NCBI RefSeq assembly: GCF_037126465.1
Contig: NC_088202.1
Coordinates: forward strand, 116,698,123-116,762,122
DNA length: 64,000 nucleotides
DNA from: Ornithodoros turicata
Taxonomy: Eukaryota > Arthropoda > Arachnida > Ixodida > Argasidae
Reading direction: 5' to 3'
Shown: in pieces, positions 1 through 11,491 of the stretch
Layout: every line of letters begins with the position of its first letter
How positions within the stretch are numbered: the first letter of the stretch is position 1
Position numbers and translations under genes: made by a program
Notes under the pieces: generated by a model
Database searches by the model: none
What the model saw: the letters and a program-made list of their open reading frames with translations, nothing else
Told to the model about the DNA's origin: nothing

Positions 1-327
1 GACCAATGAAAGCCCCTTCGCCTTCTTGAGACGGAGAGGAAGAGAGAGACAAGGCGGAAATAGCGATTCCTTTCGCTCATAAATCACGAACCACGCAACG
101 GACGAATCCCGTTCCGTTTGTACTGCAGTTAAGGTAACAGCATCTTTCATTTCACGAGGAATTTTTTTCCCCTTGAGTGCTCCTTTAAAGGGTCGGTCCA
201 GTGGGGGAGGCCGCAGGGCCTCCTGGCTTTGCACTTCCTGGCTTTGCACTGCGGCCTCCAGAGGTGTTGTTAACACCCTGGATCATTGATGTCTCGCAGA
301 GACACACTGTTAGTGCCGACCCTAGAG

Positions 328-402
328 CGTGTCACATCCCTACGCTGTGCCGATGAGAGCCAAGAAGCTCGAAACGGCCATCCACAGCTGGGATGTGACA
401 CG
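328..402. repeat. Short inverted repeat (13-bp arms)
   Basis: Positions 328-340 (CGTGTCACATCCC) and 390-402 (GGGATGTGACACG) are perfect reverse complements separated by about 49 bases. This could be a tiny hairpin element or part of a larger repeat. No function can be assigned. Confidence 0.45.
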
Positions 403-463
403 CGTGACTTATAAACACATACCTCACGTGCAGCCACGGAGCATCTGCTCATTTCTATATATA

Positions 464-1358
464 CAGGGTGTCCACGCTAAGCGTGAACAGATGTTTTAAA
501 AATATATCAATCACTTTTTCCGAGATGAAATCAATTGCAATATAGCATATGCTGAAGGGCACTCTAGGGGACATTAACAGACTCCTAAGGCAATGTCTTA
601 ATTAACTTTCAATAATTAACATTTTAATTATAAAAGCTACGAAGTTGCTCCAATGAGAACATCTGATCTCTTCGGTCACCAGATACCAAAACCGTTTTCA
701 GAACAAAAATCCGTTCGGTAGATCGTCCCCAAAAATTCGTGAAGGAACGCCATTTTTTTTCTTTATTTGGTTTATTGCGCATCTTCAAAGAAGCGGCTTC
801 CCTTTACCCCCAGTGTGAGAGAGTGAAAGAGCACAGTGCCACCTCATGCGTCGAAGATTAGCTTTAACTTGCGGAAACAAAACAAAAACACAAATCTATC
901 GGGTGACTCTATCGCGACTGCCCTTATCTTGGGCTGCATTTTCTGTTTTCTTTTAATCTTTTTCCAGGACGCAAGAGGCGATAGTGTGCTCTTTCATCCT
1001 CTCCTATTGGAGGCGAAGGAAAGACGCGCCTCTAGAGATGCGCAATGAATAAAATAAAGAAAAAAATGGCGTTCCTTCACGAATTTTTTGCGGACGATCT
1101 ATCGAACGGATTTTTTTCTGAAAACGGCTTTGGTATCTGGTGATCGAATAGATCAGATGTTCTCATTGGAGCAACTTCGTAGCTTTTATAATTAAAAAGT
1201 TAATTATTGAAAGTTAATTAAGACATTGCCTTAGGAGTCTGTTAATGCCCTCCTAGGGAGTGCCCTTTAGCATATGCTATATTGCAATTGATTTCATCTC
1301 GGAAAAAGTGATTGATATATTTTTAAAGAATCTGTTCACACATAGCGTGGACACCCTG
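464..1358. mobile_element. Palindromic foldback DNA element, CAGGGTGTCC ends (copy 1)
   Basis: The left half (464 to about 850) reads back as the reverse complement in the right half (about 975 to 1358), with only scattered mismatches. The outer ends are CAGGGTGTCCACGCT and its complement AGCGTGGACACCCTG, flanked on both sides by TA-rich sequence (TATATA), which fits TA target duplication. The arms include matching blocks around GCATATGCT, the AATTAACTTTCAATAATT stretch and GGCGTTCCTTCACGAATTTT. The centre is about 100 bases of non-palindromic spacer. No transposase is encoded. I read it as a non-autonomous foldback element, perhaps of the Tc1/mariner type from the TA flank; that class assignment is inference. 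Another element at 40818-41698 has the same terminal motif but different arms. Confidence 0.8.
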
Positions 1359-1579
1359 TATATATCTATATTATACATATATAAATTGCCCCCTTGTACC
1401 TCTTGTACACCCTTGTACCTCTCTTGTCCTGACGAAGACAGTGCCACTGTGGAAACGTCGACCGTTCTTTTAAACGTTTCACAGCATATTCTAATCTATG
1501 TGTTAAATTACCCATTAAATAAATAAAGTTTTGTTAACTTTCCTGTATTCTGTCGTCCATGTCTTATTATTTTACTTTT

Positions 1580-1580
<1 letters not shown>

Positions 1581-1616
<36 letters not shown>
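1581..1616. repeat. (CA)n(TA)n microsatellite
   Basis: Ten CA units are followed by eight TA units. Simple sequence only. Confidence 0.95.
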
Positions 1617-2045
1617 GCCGACTCACTACCCACTGCCACTATCCACCTCTATCCAGCCCTGGCTATCACTAACTACACAGCCACAACAGCTGCGGAAGCC
1701 TTGTTCCTCCCCGGCGAGTTGCCCCTTGGCCGCGCTGCCTGCCGGAGGGAGAGGTGTGCTCCTCTACCAGTGCGCATCCGCAGCACGCGGGTATGGGAGG
1801 AGGAAGGGAGGAGAGAGGTTTTCCCGAGGCTTCACACAGCTATCAGAAGGTCACGATTTTCCAACTTGGTGGTTCTAATGCTAACGCATTAAAAGAATAT
1901 CGCGGCATGCAGGCATCTCATACAGTTACGGGACGTCTGGAGGGCACCTTTCCTCCTCTGAGCCACGCGCTCTTTCCGTTCTGGGAGTGACATCACGCTG
2001 CCGGAGCTTCTGCAAACGTGGAAGCAGCGCTGATCTTTAAAATAC

Positions 2046-2053
2046 GTTTATTT
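2046..2053 (-). promoter_or_regulatory. Polyadenylation signal of the seven-exon gene
   Basis: On the minus strand an AATAAA lies about 80 bases beyond the TGA at 2130-2132 that ends the last predicted exon. Its distance and strand are right for the 3' end of that transcript. Confidence 0.5.
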
Positions 2054-2129
2054 AATATCTAAGCAATTATCGGACGAAAAAATTAGCTGGGTAAATTGTC
2101 GTCCGATGCCTGATATAGTGGTATCGGTT

Positions 2130-2276
2130 TCATAGATGGGTTTCCGGATGTGACATTTCTTTTAAGGTCGCTTCCACAACAGTTAATATGTCGTGGTTCA
2201 CTCTGCGACCCGCAAGGAGGTGCATTGCATAAGAAGCGGCAGAGTGGCAAGGTAGAGTAACAGTGTCAGTGTAACG
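2130..2276 (-). CDS. Candidate terminal exon 7
   Basis: Acceptor GCATGTCTTAG, phase 0, 48 codons and a TGA. It encodes LPCHSAASYAMHLL and NHDILTVVEATLKEM. Phase fits exon 6, and an AATAAA lies about 80 bases downstream on the same strand. The C-terminal position makes this a plausible complete gene end. Confidence 0.45.
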   Translation of the reverse strand, partial: RYTDTVTLPCHSAASYAMHLLAGRRVNHDILTVVEATLKEMSHPETHL

Positions 2277-5200
2277 CTAAGACATGCTGGTCACCACGTT
2301 TGGTGGACGGGAATGAATTCACATAATAGCACGTGCAACTACCGAATATAAGAGACTGTTGGCGAAACAGTATACCGGACACTCACATACGTTGGTTGGT
2401 CTTCGTAATAACTTCCATTCCAGACGTTCGGACCGGTGATACGACACTTCGGGTCTGTATGGTGATCCGTGTTGTAGTCCACCCTCAGGATCAATGCGTT
2501 CAACTGATTTCTGCGTGAGGTGTTTCACATGGATGCATGTGTCATTTCTAGGTATGTTACACGTCACGGACCTAGATATGGCGTCCTCGAACAGGGCACG
2601 CACGTGAGCCTTTTCAGCCCTCGTTCCCTCGCTGAGAATTACCATACCTAAGACAACATAGGATTTCCCATGAGGAACTTCAGTGGTGTTGGAAGGCTTG
2701 TTACGCTTCTGAAGCTTGCGGAGCGCCTAAGGAAGACACATAGAGAACACATAGAAAACTACCTGATACTTCAAACCCTATACTTTGCATATCCCTATGT
2801 CCTACTATGCTAAATAGCCGTTATTTAGCATACATGCGAGCTTCTATTACGTTCACGACCAGTATTCACTTTGGCGTCTGCCATTTCACCGTAAGAGTTT
2901 CAGCAATCACCCTAAAGAGCGTGGTAATGTCATCCACTTCTTTCACAGATGTCGATTTATGAAGCGTTGCACGCAAGACGCCGTAACCAAAAACGTTGTC
3001 TTTCCGCAGCTCTTTGAACTCTTGCGATCCCTTTCGAGATTTCATGCTCGATATAATGGCCGAAAGGTTTCTGAAAGTGGTTCGTGTATCATAGCAGCGA
3101 GACGTCCGTGTTAGTCACAAGCGTGGGCTGTAACCTACCTGTTGCTGAATGATATCCCTGCGACAGTTTTAGTAACGGTCTTAGCGTATGTTCGCAGACG
3201 TCGTAGGGCATCGTACAGTTGAACCTCCGAGACCAACTTTCCGGCTTCATTTATGGTGACGGACTCAAGAAAGAGAAAGTCGCAGAGGCCGTCGTCCGGG
3301 AACGGAGTCATAACTTTTACCGCATCATTTCCGTAGGTGCACAGAAGCGGTTTTGATGTGCGTTTACCTGTAAAATGACTTACCTATAAAATGAATCGAT
3401 CTATTTCAGTTAACATTGCGGAAACAGCACGAGCACAACACAAGAAGCCTTGAACGTAGTTTTGCTGCAAAAGTATCGAAAAAAAAAAGTAAGGAAATCA
3501 TGACAGTGGACTTGTAGAAGACTTGTCAGGCCATATCTTATCTCTGAGTATACGATGTAAAATTGGTTTATAGCAAAGCTCTTAACCGAACGTGAAGGTA
3601 GGGATCTTGCGAACTACGACAGCGTTTTTACGGGTAACATAAATAAAAGCAAGACCACTTGGACAGAGGAAGCACTAATGTCATTTCCGTTCACGTGGAC
3701 CTGTGAACCACTGACATAATGGTAATGGACACGAATGATCTCTTCCTTTTTTTTCCTGTGAACTCCGTGCCTCGTGGTACATTCCGTGAAGCAACACGGC
3801 GGTGTAGAAAACGCAACGTGGTATCTTCAGGATGCAACAGTCACTTGCTCGCCTCAGTCAAGACAAAGACATACAGAAGAAATCTACACAAGACTTCAAG
3901 TCGTAGCAAAACAGACGAACGCCGACGACCTTTTCGTCTGACCTTTGCATGACAGTACAGTTTTCGTATGTCCACGTGGCGGTGTCCATTTGGAGCTGGT
4001 GCCAGCGAAAAACTGGAGGCCGAATGCGCACTGCAGACTTCATCGCAAAAAATCGCTACATAGCGGTTGGCCTTAGAAGAAAGAAAATTACAAGGCTGGT
4101 ATCAGAAAAGATAAACGGGAACTCAAATATGGGAGTAACAAAATTTGAAGCGGCAATGTTAATGTTTCTTTTTTTTTTAAATTCCGTGTTGGTGCCGCGA
4201 AGGTAATGTTAATGTGCATGTTCCCTTTCCCCGTTTCTTCACCTGTTTGATGTACAGATTGAACTTGCAGGAAGGCGTCGAACCTAGTGCGTCAATAGCA
4301 TGCCGCTATTTGTTATACATAATATTCGCCTATAGAACGTTGGTCGGCGAAACACGCCACTGCAACACAGCACAAAAGAAATGGGAGGAAGAACGCCCGA
4401 GGCCGAACCCAGTGTATTTTTTCTTCCGCACTGAACTGCGGCAGTATGGAAGATCGGCTAGTTTAGTTTGCAACGGTAATGTCTAATCACGCTTTCGCCG
4501 GCATTGCTGTTTCAAACCTGATTTATTTGTAGGATGTACCTGATAGAAGACAAAAGAGTTGAGTGTTAGCAGTGCTACTGGGCAATTCAATGAACGGTTT
4601 TTCTATGTAGTGTAGTGTTTTTCTAGGTAGTGTTTTAGTAAGGAAGTGAGTAATGAACTCTGTATAGAATTCCACAACAGACTGCTGCACTGGAACTGCT
4701 ATTCTACATTAACACGGTATGTGATTACTAGCGTCAGCTGCATGATATAATATTGTATGCTTCGTTAATACGATAGCGTTATTCTGCGTGAGCGAATACA
4801 CACTACTAGCGCTGAAGCAGATCTGCAGGTCCAACGGCAATTCGTGACCAATCCATTTGGAACCACTATGTTTAGTATGTGATCATTTGTGGTCCGTTAA
4901 TGATCTAAGGAGGCGTCTGTGTTCAGTGATACGTTTGCAGAGAATTTCGCCGCAGCAGTGCTGTTGCACTGCGTCGTTGCCCCAGCAGAGAGAGTTCTTT
5001 GTTGTGTGTGTGTATGAATGTGCGTCGTCTAGTGGTTAGAAAGCTGTAAGTAGACGCGGCTATTACCAGTTGTCTGCTGTGCTTTATGTTTTTCTCCTGT
5101 ACAATTCCACAAATTTCGAAGTGCTATGAAATCAATTTGAGGAATCGCATATCCACAGTTGTCCCATCGCTAAAAAAATTGTTTTCTGGCAACGCTCGCA

Positions 5201-8200
5201 AAATTTCGAGTTTGTGTAATGTCACTTAGAATCTTCCTTGTTTGAAAGGGACGTCCCCTGCCTGTCTTCTGTGATGCCTCGAGGCCACACAAGAGGCCCT
5301 CTTCCGTCCATTCCATGAAACAATGTGCTTTCAGTCGTTCTTTCTCGACAAATCAGGATACGACCCCCCAGACCAAGTATGATGTCACAACAGTGGGGAT
5401 GCAAAGCCACAAATGAATGTCGGTGTTACAGAATGCGTTCTGTCGTGCTAACATGTTACAACGTATATAAGCAGCTCACAAAATTGTGTACTGAGGCATC
5501 AGTTTCCACACTCTATTTCTAGAGTTTTCCACCGATAAATATTTGGAAAGCAGCTCACGTCATGTGAACACAGGGCTCACTTACGCGAGATGTTGACGGC
5601 CGCCCGGCCCTCGAAGGGAACAACGGCTTTCTTTGTGCTCTCGGGTGAACTTGATTTTCCCTCCTTTCGGTTGCTTTGTGTGCTTGGACTAACTTTGATA
5701 CGGGAGGTATCGATGGGGAAACTCTTAGAAGAAGAGGTAGATGTAGATACTCTGTTGCTGCTAAAAACGCTGGGAGTTGAACTGCTGCTTGGCTTCCTGG
5801 AGGCAGTCGACGTGCGATGCGTCGTCGTAGAACTGTCTTGTGCAAATTCGGTGGTGTCCGGTTCAGTCGCTGGCTCTGTTGTCTTTCCTGTAGTCGTCGT
5901 TGACCTCGTCGCTTGTGTCAGATCCAAGTCTTCGCCAAGTGCCAAATGATGAAGGCCCTCGTCATCTTTGTCGATATCAACATGTCCTGTAGCATGCACA
6001 GATGAAGGCTAAATTACGTCGTATGGTCGTATGAGTGTTATGCTTACCCGTTGGCAGAAACACGAGCAGTAGCACAAGTGCTGATCCCAGCACTGTTACT
6101 AGAGATACCGTTGCAATGGCAATTTTACCTGGGCCAATATTCTTAAATGGATAGTACCTGAATGAAAGAATGTCTCGTAAGCTGAAAAATAAATATAGTA
6201 CTCGTGTTAAGTACGATTATTTATGTAGGTTCAATGCCTTATCTACATAGTTAAGGTATCGTGTATTACTTGATTTGTAGCATTGCCCTTGAACATCAAG
6301 AGCTATATATGGTGTTAAGTGAAATTCTATGAGCATCTTTTTTGCGTCAAACGTGAGACCCTGCTCAGCTACCATCGGCATATGTTCTCCATTGCTTGCA
6401 AATATCAAGTGAACGTCCAAGCACAAGCCAGTAAACATTTAACAAGATGCCTGAGGCCCACAAAGCCCACAAAGCTCACAAAGGCGTCAGAACGCCCATG
6501 CTGTCACGAGCAGTCTCTGGCCTCTGTCGAGAGTCGGGCAAGGGGCAAACGGGAGCGAATCTGTAACCGCCGAGTGTCGTTCGGTACTCACGTTGTTTCC
6601 TTTCGCTTTTTTTTTTATTTTTTTATTTTTTTCTGGGGAGGGGGATGCTCGAAACGGTCCGTATTTTTTTATGACAGTGCTTCGAAGAATGCAAACACGA
6701 TTGAAAAAGAAAAGTGCAGGAGGACAAAAGAGACAATGGGGAATTTGGACACAAGCAGTGCAAGCGAGCTGTTATGTGTCGTGTGTTGTGTGTGTGGTTA
6801 CCGCTGATTCACGACATCGTGCATCAACGTATCTGGGGGGCTCCGCCCGGCTCCGACATACCTAAGATATTTGAATTCGATCTTGTATTAATGCATTTAA
6901 CGCAACCTTCCTTAGAATTCAGTCCGTCCGCCTATTCATTGTCCAAATCAAAACTGTACGCCTCGTAACCCAAATAATATCGTTTAAGCGTGTCGAACAT
7001 TTTACAATCGTTATGTTGTTATGTTGTTGGGCGAAGTAAATCAGTTTAGTGTGTACCCTGTGTCTGGCCTCCGGTTCATTCCGCTCTCAGGGCGCGCCTG
7101 ATTACCGCAGCGATGATCGCAGGTATTTGAGCAGGGATTCAACATCCCACGACACGGTCGCACGACGCGATTCATCCGACTGTCGAATAAAGTCTGCAAT
7201 CACACTGACAAAACTATTCGTACGAAACCGGTCTTGTTGTAACGTCGCGGTGGTGTCGCATCAGGGTGACGGTAAGTCGGCGACATCCTTGGAAAACGAC
7301 TCCGCACGGCACGACTTCTTTCGACTTCGGCCTCTTCGACTTTGTTGAAAGCAAATCTCGCTTTTCTCATCAAGCTACTAATCAGCTGTGGTGCAGCTGA
7401 CGATAATGAAGAAATGGAAGCGCGAGTTAGTGAGTTCTGGGCGAAATTTTTCATTCACATCTGCAAGTATATGAAGATACCATAAGCGGAACACATTCTC
7501 GTGAAGGTATTTGGTGAAGTACAATATGTAAATGAATAAAATAGTGAAAAGGCGACAATAAATAAATATTATTACGGCTCGGAGTATAGCCGAAATAAAA
7601 AGATTTCGATTTGACTGACACTTCCCTCGATCGCGGCTGTGACGCCGTAGGGTCGGAGGACCATGGTCAGTATATGCAACAAAGTGAGAAATCGAGCTGT
7701 TTGGTGATCCATTGGAAACGTTAAAAGCCCACATGCACATGTCATGTTTGTCTGACATTGGAATGGGAGCGGTTTGACTTTTGGTATTTTAAGTTTGATT
7801 AAAACTAGTGCATGTCAGTCAGTGCCTTGCCGTGTACGTCTTTTTTTTTGTGTGTGTGTGTGTGTGTGTTCCCAAGCAGTGAGGTCTTAACGTTTCCTAT
7901 GAACATTGTCACTTTATGCTAGATGCTATGCAAGATTGTGAATATCAACTTCCTTACGAGCCAGCTGGAATTGTGACACAAATGTCAGAACAATGTGAAG
8001 CGAGAAGAGACAATAGTGTCTTCCAATGCATCTTACGTTGTTGCCAACTGTACCCGATGTTGCTGTTGTCAATCACAACACCGCTTCCCGAAGCTTCGGC
8101 CGCACACCCGCCACTCCCACTGTCGTCTAACCTGCAGCCTGAACCAGACCCTTGAGCACTTCCCGATCCTCCAGAATGTCTGGACGTCCTAGACACCCTG

Positions 8201-8358
8201 GATGTTCCCGATATTCTGGATGTCCCTGAAGCTCTGGATGTACGGGATACTCTGGACGTTCCAGACGAATTCTGTCGATGACCAGTGTAGCTTCGGGAGA
8301 CGTGTTCATCTGGAAGGGAAGATCTCTTACACTTTGGCCCTTCTTTTCTTTGTTTCAT
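2130..8358 (-). CDS. Single-pass membrane protein with Ser/Thr stalk and Cys-bearing ectodomain, seven exons, function unknown
   Basis: Seven minus-strand exons join with matching phases: 8358-8037, 6128-6048, 5986-5585, 3367-3139, 3070-2870, 2631-2391 and 2276-2130. They sum to 1623 bases, giving 540 residues and a TGA. Order of parts: residues 1-107, basic and rich in Ser, Arg and Gly, predicted cytosolic; about 110-133, a strongly hydrophobic membrane segment (KIAIATVSLV...LLLVFLP); about 135-268, a Ser/Thr/Pro-rich stalk, probably O-glycosylated, ending near an NIS sequon; 269-540, an ectodomain with Cys in LLCTYG, GLCDFLF, VTC, DTC and LPC. No signal peptide is seen and positive charges precede the membrane segment, so type II topology is likely. 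The block PFPDDGLCDFLFLES followed by YDALRRLRTYAKT recalls the first strand-helix units of GH18 chitinase-like barrels, and I recall similar unnamed tick proteins. The catalytic DxxDxDxE motif of active GH18 enzymes is not visible, so enzyme activity is not claimed. Exons 1-5 are firm; exons 6-7 are weaker. Confidence 0.7.
2391..2631 (-). CDS. Candidate exon 6
   Basis: Acceptor AATTCTCAG and a strong donor GTATGT; phase 2 to phase 0 over 241 bases with no stop. It encodes EGTRAEKAHVRALFEDA and then a Cys-bearing stretch (VTCNIPRNDTC). I chose this acceptor because a nearby alternative (GTCTTAG) breaks phase with exon 5. I do not recognise the sequence independently. Confidence 0.45.
2870..3070 (-). 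CDS. Exon 5: ectodomain, FGYGVLRATLH block
   Basis: Acceptor ACCACTTTCAG continues phase 2 from exon 4. The reading frame runs through ELRKDNVFGYGVLRATLHK and VDDITTLFRVIAETL to a stop just past donor GTGAAT. An earlier donor (ACG/GTGAAA) is possible, but the later one keeps phase with exon 6. Confidence 0.65.
3139..3367 (-). CDS. Exon 4: start of the ectodomain, CTYG...DGLCDFLF block
   Basis: Acceptor CATTTTACAG and donor GTAGGT; enters in phase 1 and leaves in phase 2. The unbroken 76-codon frame contains LLCTYGNDAVKV, then TPFPDDGLCDFLFLES and a helix-like YDALRRLRTYAKT. The spacing of two Cys around a PxDD(G) turn and a following hydrophobic strand is like the first beta-strand region of GH18-related barrels. 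Phase agreement with exons 3 and 5 is strong evidence for a real gene. Confidence 0.75.
5585..5986 (-). CDS. Exon 3: Ser/Thr-rich extracellular stalk
   Basis: Acceptor GCATGCTACAG and donor GTAAGT; 402 bases, phase 1 to phase 1. It starts with an acidic stretch (HVDIDKDDEG) and continues with about 110 residues rich in Ser, Thr, Lys and Pro, with clusters such as SSSSTPS. This looks like a mucin-type stalk that holds the next domain away from the membrane. Confidence 0.75.
6048..6128 (-). CDS. Exon 2: transmembrane segment
   Basis: Acceptor GGCCCAG lies before 6128 and donor GTAAGC follows 6048. It is 27 codons long and phase 1 at both ends. Almost all residues are hydrophobic (KIAIATVSLVTVLGSALV, then LLLVFLP). 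The junction with exon 1 places Arg-Lys directly before the membrane segment. A competing upstream acceptor (TTTCATTCAG) does not keep phase with exon 1. Confidence 0.75.
7849..7870. repeat. (GT)n microsatellite
   Basis: A short GT run follows a T tract. Simple sequence. Confidence 0.9.
8037..8358 (-). CDS. Exon 1: basic Ser/Arg-Gly/Ser cytosolic head
   Basis: Starts at an ATG at 8358 (MKQRKEG...) and ends at donor GTAAGA (8036-8031), leaving one base (phase 1). It encodes a degenerate repeat of SGTSRVSRTSRAS type and then a Gly/Ser stretch. The frame stays open upstream to 8589, so an earlier ATG or an upstream splice acceptor (CTTCCCTTCCAG, just inside) cannot be excluded. Low-complexity Ser/Arg tails are common on cytosolic sides of arthropod type II membrane proteins; the role here is unknown. 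Confidence 0.6.
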
Positions 8359-8619
8359 GCGACGTGCTCTTAACATACGATGATTAACATGTAAGAGTTG
8401 TATAACGTGATACCCAAGCGTCTTGGGACCCCGGGGATTGTCTCTGCGCATGCCCACGATCCTAATTTTGTACAACACGCTGTCACGCAGACTTGCTGGA
8501 TTGAATTTTCTCTGTTCAGGATATTTAACGTTTTTCAAGTACACTTGTGCAGTACAGCTTTTATATAGCGTAGCACGAATTGAATACACCGAATGCTTAC
8601 ACTACACAAGATAAGCTAC

Positions 8620-10877
8620 ACTAGCATCACAGAATTGCATGGTACTTACCACTAGAATGCGCCGATATCAGCGTTTCTTCAGAATCTGTAAAACACAATT
8701 CTTAAGTGTGTGGGCTGGCACACATTCATCCGTCTATAGCAACAACTCTTCAGGACTCATCTTAAGATAACAGGCTGAACCGGAGCAAGAATGTAGAACC
8801 GGGGATGACGTGCTGATGTTGCGCTAAATGCAACCGTAAGGACAATCTTGCAGGTAAACAACAGACAAACTGCTCACTGGTTCGGACCCCGGCATATTTT
8901 CACGACCCGAAATACCGGAATTCCGGGATAACAAGTTTCGGTTTTCCTGGCAACGAATGGTTGGTGGTAGGTGTGAAAAGGAAAGAATAATATCATACCT
9001 ATACCTACGATGTTTCCAGCGTCCATTCAGCGAAAAATATCCGTTGCATTCCGAAAACGAACGTCGTTCGGCTTCGTTCACGGCACATAGTAAACACATT
9101 ATCTGCTCACCCAAATCACCGCGCAGACTATAGGCGAGAAGGGCCACCAAGTAGTATTAGTAATTAGTATTCTCTCTCAATTAGTAACTTCTGCGAAACC
9201 ACGAGGATCCTTCCGATCCGAGCGAGACTACACAAAATATCGCAGATTGTTGCTCTTTTGTTCTTTTCATTGCCATCAATACGCTAATTTGAAAGTGAAA
9301 AAAAAAAAGGAGACATTTCCGGAAAACAATACACTCGACTGTGGCACTATGGTATGAAGAAGAAAATGAGAGAGAAGAGTGAAGTAAAATAAAGGGTAGG
9401 GTAAAAGTAGGTAACGCGTACAGTAATAGCGTTGATGCGATTTGGACACAGTCCAATATGACCTTGTGGGAACAGTTGCACAAAACACATACAGAGATCC
9501 CGAATTCCCGGCTCAAGATTGCAAACTCTACTGGTACTGGCCCTAAAGGCTACCTACTGGTAGCCTTTATGCTGGTGGAAACATTACATGAGGACATTTC
9601 AATGATGAATTAAGCAGGTTCCACATTAATGTGAATTTTTGAGCACTTATTCACAGACACGACACAAGGCACTCGCCAATGAAAGTTATGAAAAGAAAAT
9701 GCTGTCATCGGGGCGATATCAGTAGGAAACCGTTGTCACCTTATACAATTCCAAGAAAACATGTAACGTGCGCTATTGAAGCAAGTTTCTTTAGTTATAG
9801 CGATTTTTACGATACAAAGGGAGCATTCGCGACCAAATGTTGGTCACATGCTGCGTAGTTTCCTTTATTGCAATGAAACCAAGACCTCAAAATGTCAGTT
9901 GCAGATAAATGGACAGGAAAAGATTCCCACGTCCTCAATGTGCTTGTTGCGATAATCTCAACACGCAAGCCGTTAAAATGCATTTGAGATCTAGCATCCC
10001 CGCGGTATCACACTTCTGTTACAGTCACGTCAGAGAAGCGTAGAGATTTCAGGTGAAAATATGATGGTATTCTGGCTGAATAACATATTTACCCATTATG
10101 AGGATTTGAAGAACCAGGTAGTCGAAATGGGAGTGGAATACTTCTTTCGTTTCTTCTTCTTCCCCAGGAAGGCAACCGGAAACATTCTCCTCTTCCTCAT
10201 TTGACGCTCTTTATGCTCTTGTTCTTCCTCCTCTCTTGTTCTCGGTGTAAACTATGTGGTACATAGCCATACCGACTACTTCATCCCGTAGCGTACAAGT
10301 AGCTCCAAGTAGCGTTCTGCTTTGACATTAAATTGACGAGTGGAATGGATGATGAAACATGATTTACGTCGCGAGACACTATTGAGTGTGAATGGTGTTC
10401 CACGTTTGGTTTCGAACCAACATGACTTATTTTCTGTTGCATGCTTTTCGAAGAACGACGCTTCTTGAACCAATGACACGCCACCATCCGACGAAACAAC
10501 TAACCACCCGTTGAGAGCCTTTCCGTAACATTTCTTCGCCGGTTCGCTGAATTTTCAACCTTTCTACAACTACCAACCATTTGCGAAACAATGACGCTGG
10601 ACGCAGTTCATAATGTTTCTAAGAACTTTATTGTCATACTTTTTTCCCATTGAATTTCGCATTATATGGGGAAACTGGCATCTACCATGGGATCGAGGGT
10701 AGCTTACATTGTAAATAATAGGATGAGAGACTTGACGTCATTCTCCATGAATCACAGTAAAATGGTGTGTGACACAAAATATAAAAAGCAGGTTATTCCT
10801 TGCAAGAAGTATGTCGTGTACCAGATAGCGTTATTGTGTGGAGCAAGCGACGTCATGCAAACTGGTCGGTGTGTTGG
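8620..10877. other. No gene seen between the membrane protein gene and the LTR element
   Basis: Both strands contain only short, low-quality open frames without family resemblance. A small perfect hairpin (AAAGGCTACC and GGTAGCCTTT) lies at about 9545-9570, and a pyrimidine-rich patch at about 10140-10240. The first exon of the upstream gene may have an untranslated leader here. Confidence 0.5.
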
Positions 10878-10882
10878 AGACC

Positions 10883-11491
10883 TGTAAAGTGGAAACTTCC
10901 TCTGCGACCGAATGGCTCATTATTTTTGTGTTCACTGCTCCCCGCACTTCGCGGAAAACGACCGGCCACCGTGAGGTTTTACCGTTGTTCCACCCACACA
11001 CGTGGTCTGGAAGCAGTCACCAGATTCTGACTCCAAGACACGCAGGATCGGGTTTCTGTGGGCCGCGCCTCGCACATGTCCGTGGCCGACGAGAAGAGGT
11101 AATAAATTTTGAGTTCGAAGACGTTGTGGTCAGTCGAGCTAACGGTTGTGCGAGGGATGTTGTCTTGTTATATTTTTGCTGAGTGTTTCGTTTGAATACC
11201 GCGAAAGGAGGACATCTGGGGGACGAAAAACAACCCAGAGAGCGGGGGAGTTTGGGAAATTGGAGGGACTTGGCCTGCGGACTCCGTAGCAAACGGACCT
11301 GCTCGGAGGCTCGGAGTGACTTTGCCATATCATGTAAATTTTGTCCACTTAAAATCTATTGCTGTAAATAAACCTGTTACCAACTATTGAATATCGTCTG
11401 CTGTCGAGTGCCTGCAACTCAACCGTCATCATCACCGACAACTGGCAAGCCACGGGGATTCAAGAGAGAGGAGAAAAGAACCACCTTTACT
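10883..11491 (+). repeat. 5' LTR
   Basis: 609 bases from TGTAAAG to CTTTACT, with near-perfect short inverted termini. It holds AATAAA near 11367 for RNA processing. Sequence is almost identical to 14269-14878. Confidence 0.92.

Noticed and set aside
2391..2647. Longer version of exon 6 starting with MVILSEG at acceptor GTCTTAG
   Set aside because: That acceptor gives a phase that meets a stop when joined to exon 5; the acceptor at 2632-2633 keeps phase.
3240..3300. Frameshift in exon 4 of the membrane protein
   Set aside because: A first reading seemed to slip, but rereading the complement of 3241-3300 base by base gave an unbroken frame.
5590..5949. Plus-strand 119-codon frame
   Set aside because: It is the complement of the Ser/Thr-rich stalk exon, whose composition leaves the opposite strand open.
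8127..8309. 60-codon minus frame MNTSPEATLVIDRIRLERPE as a separate small protein
   Set aside because: It is a second frame of the repeat in exon 1 of the membrane protein gene; the other frame joins in phase with the membrane exon.
5555..8358. M13 neprilysin-type metalloprotease for the membrane protein gene
   Set aside because: The head and membrane layout is similar to tick neprilysins, but no HExxH or ExxxD motif and no PCxDFYxYxCG segment occurs in the joined exons.
11017..11348. Protein frames in the 5' LTR (and the same at 14524-14758)
   Set aside because: Identical frames in both LTRs follow from LTR identity; they overlap regulatory sequence and have no family resemblance.
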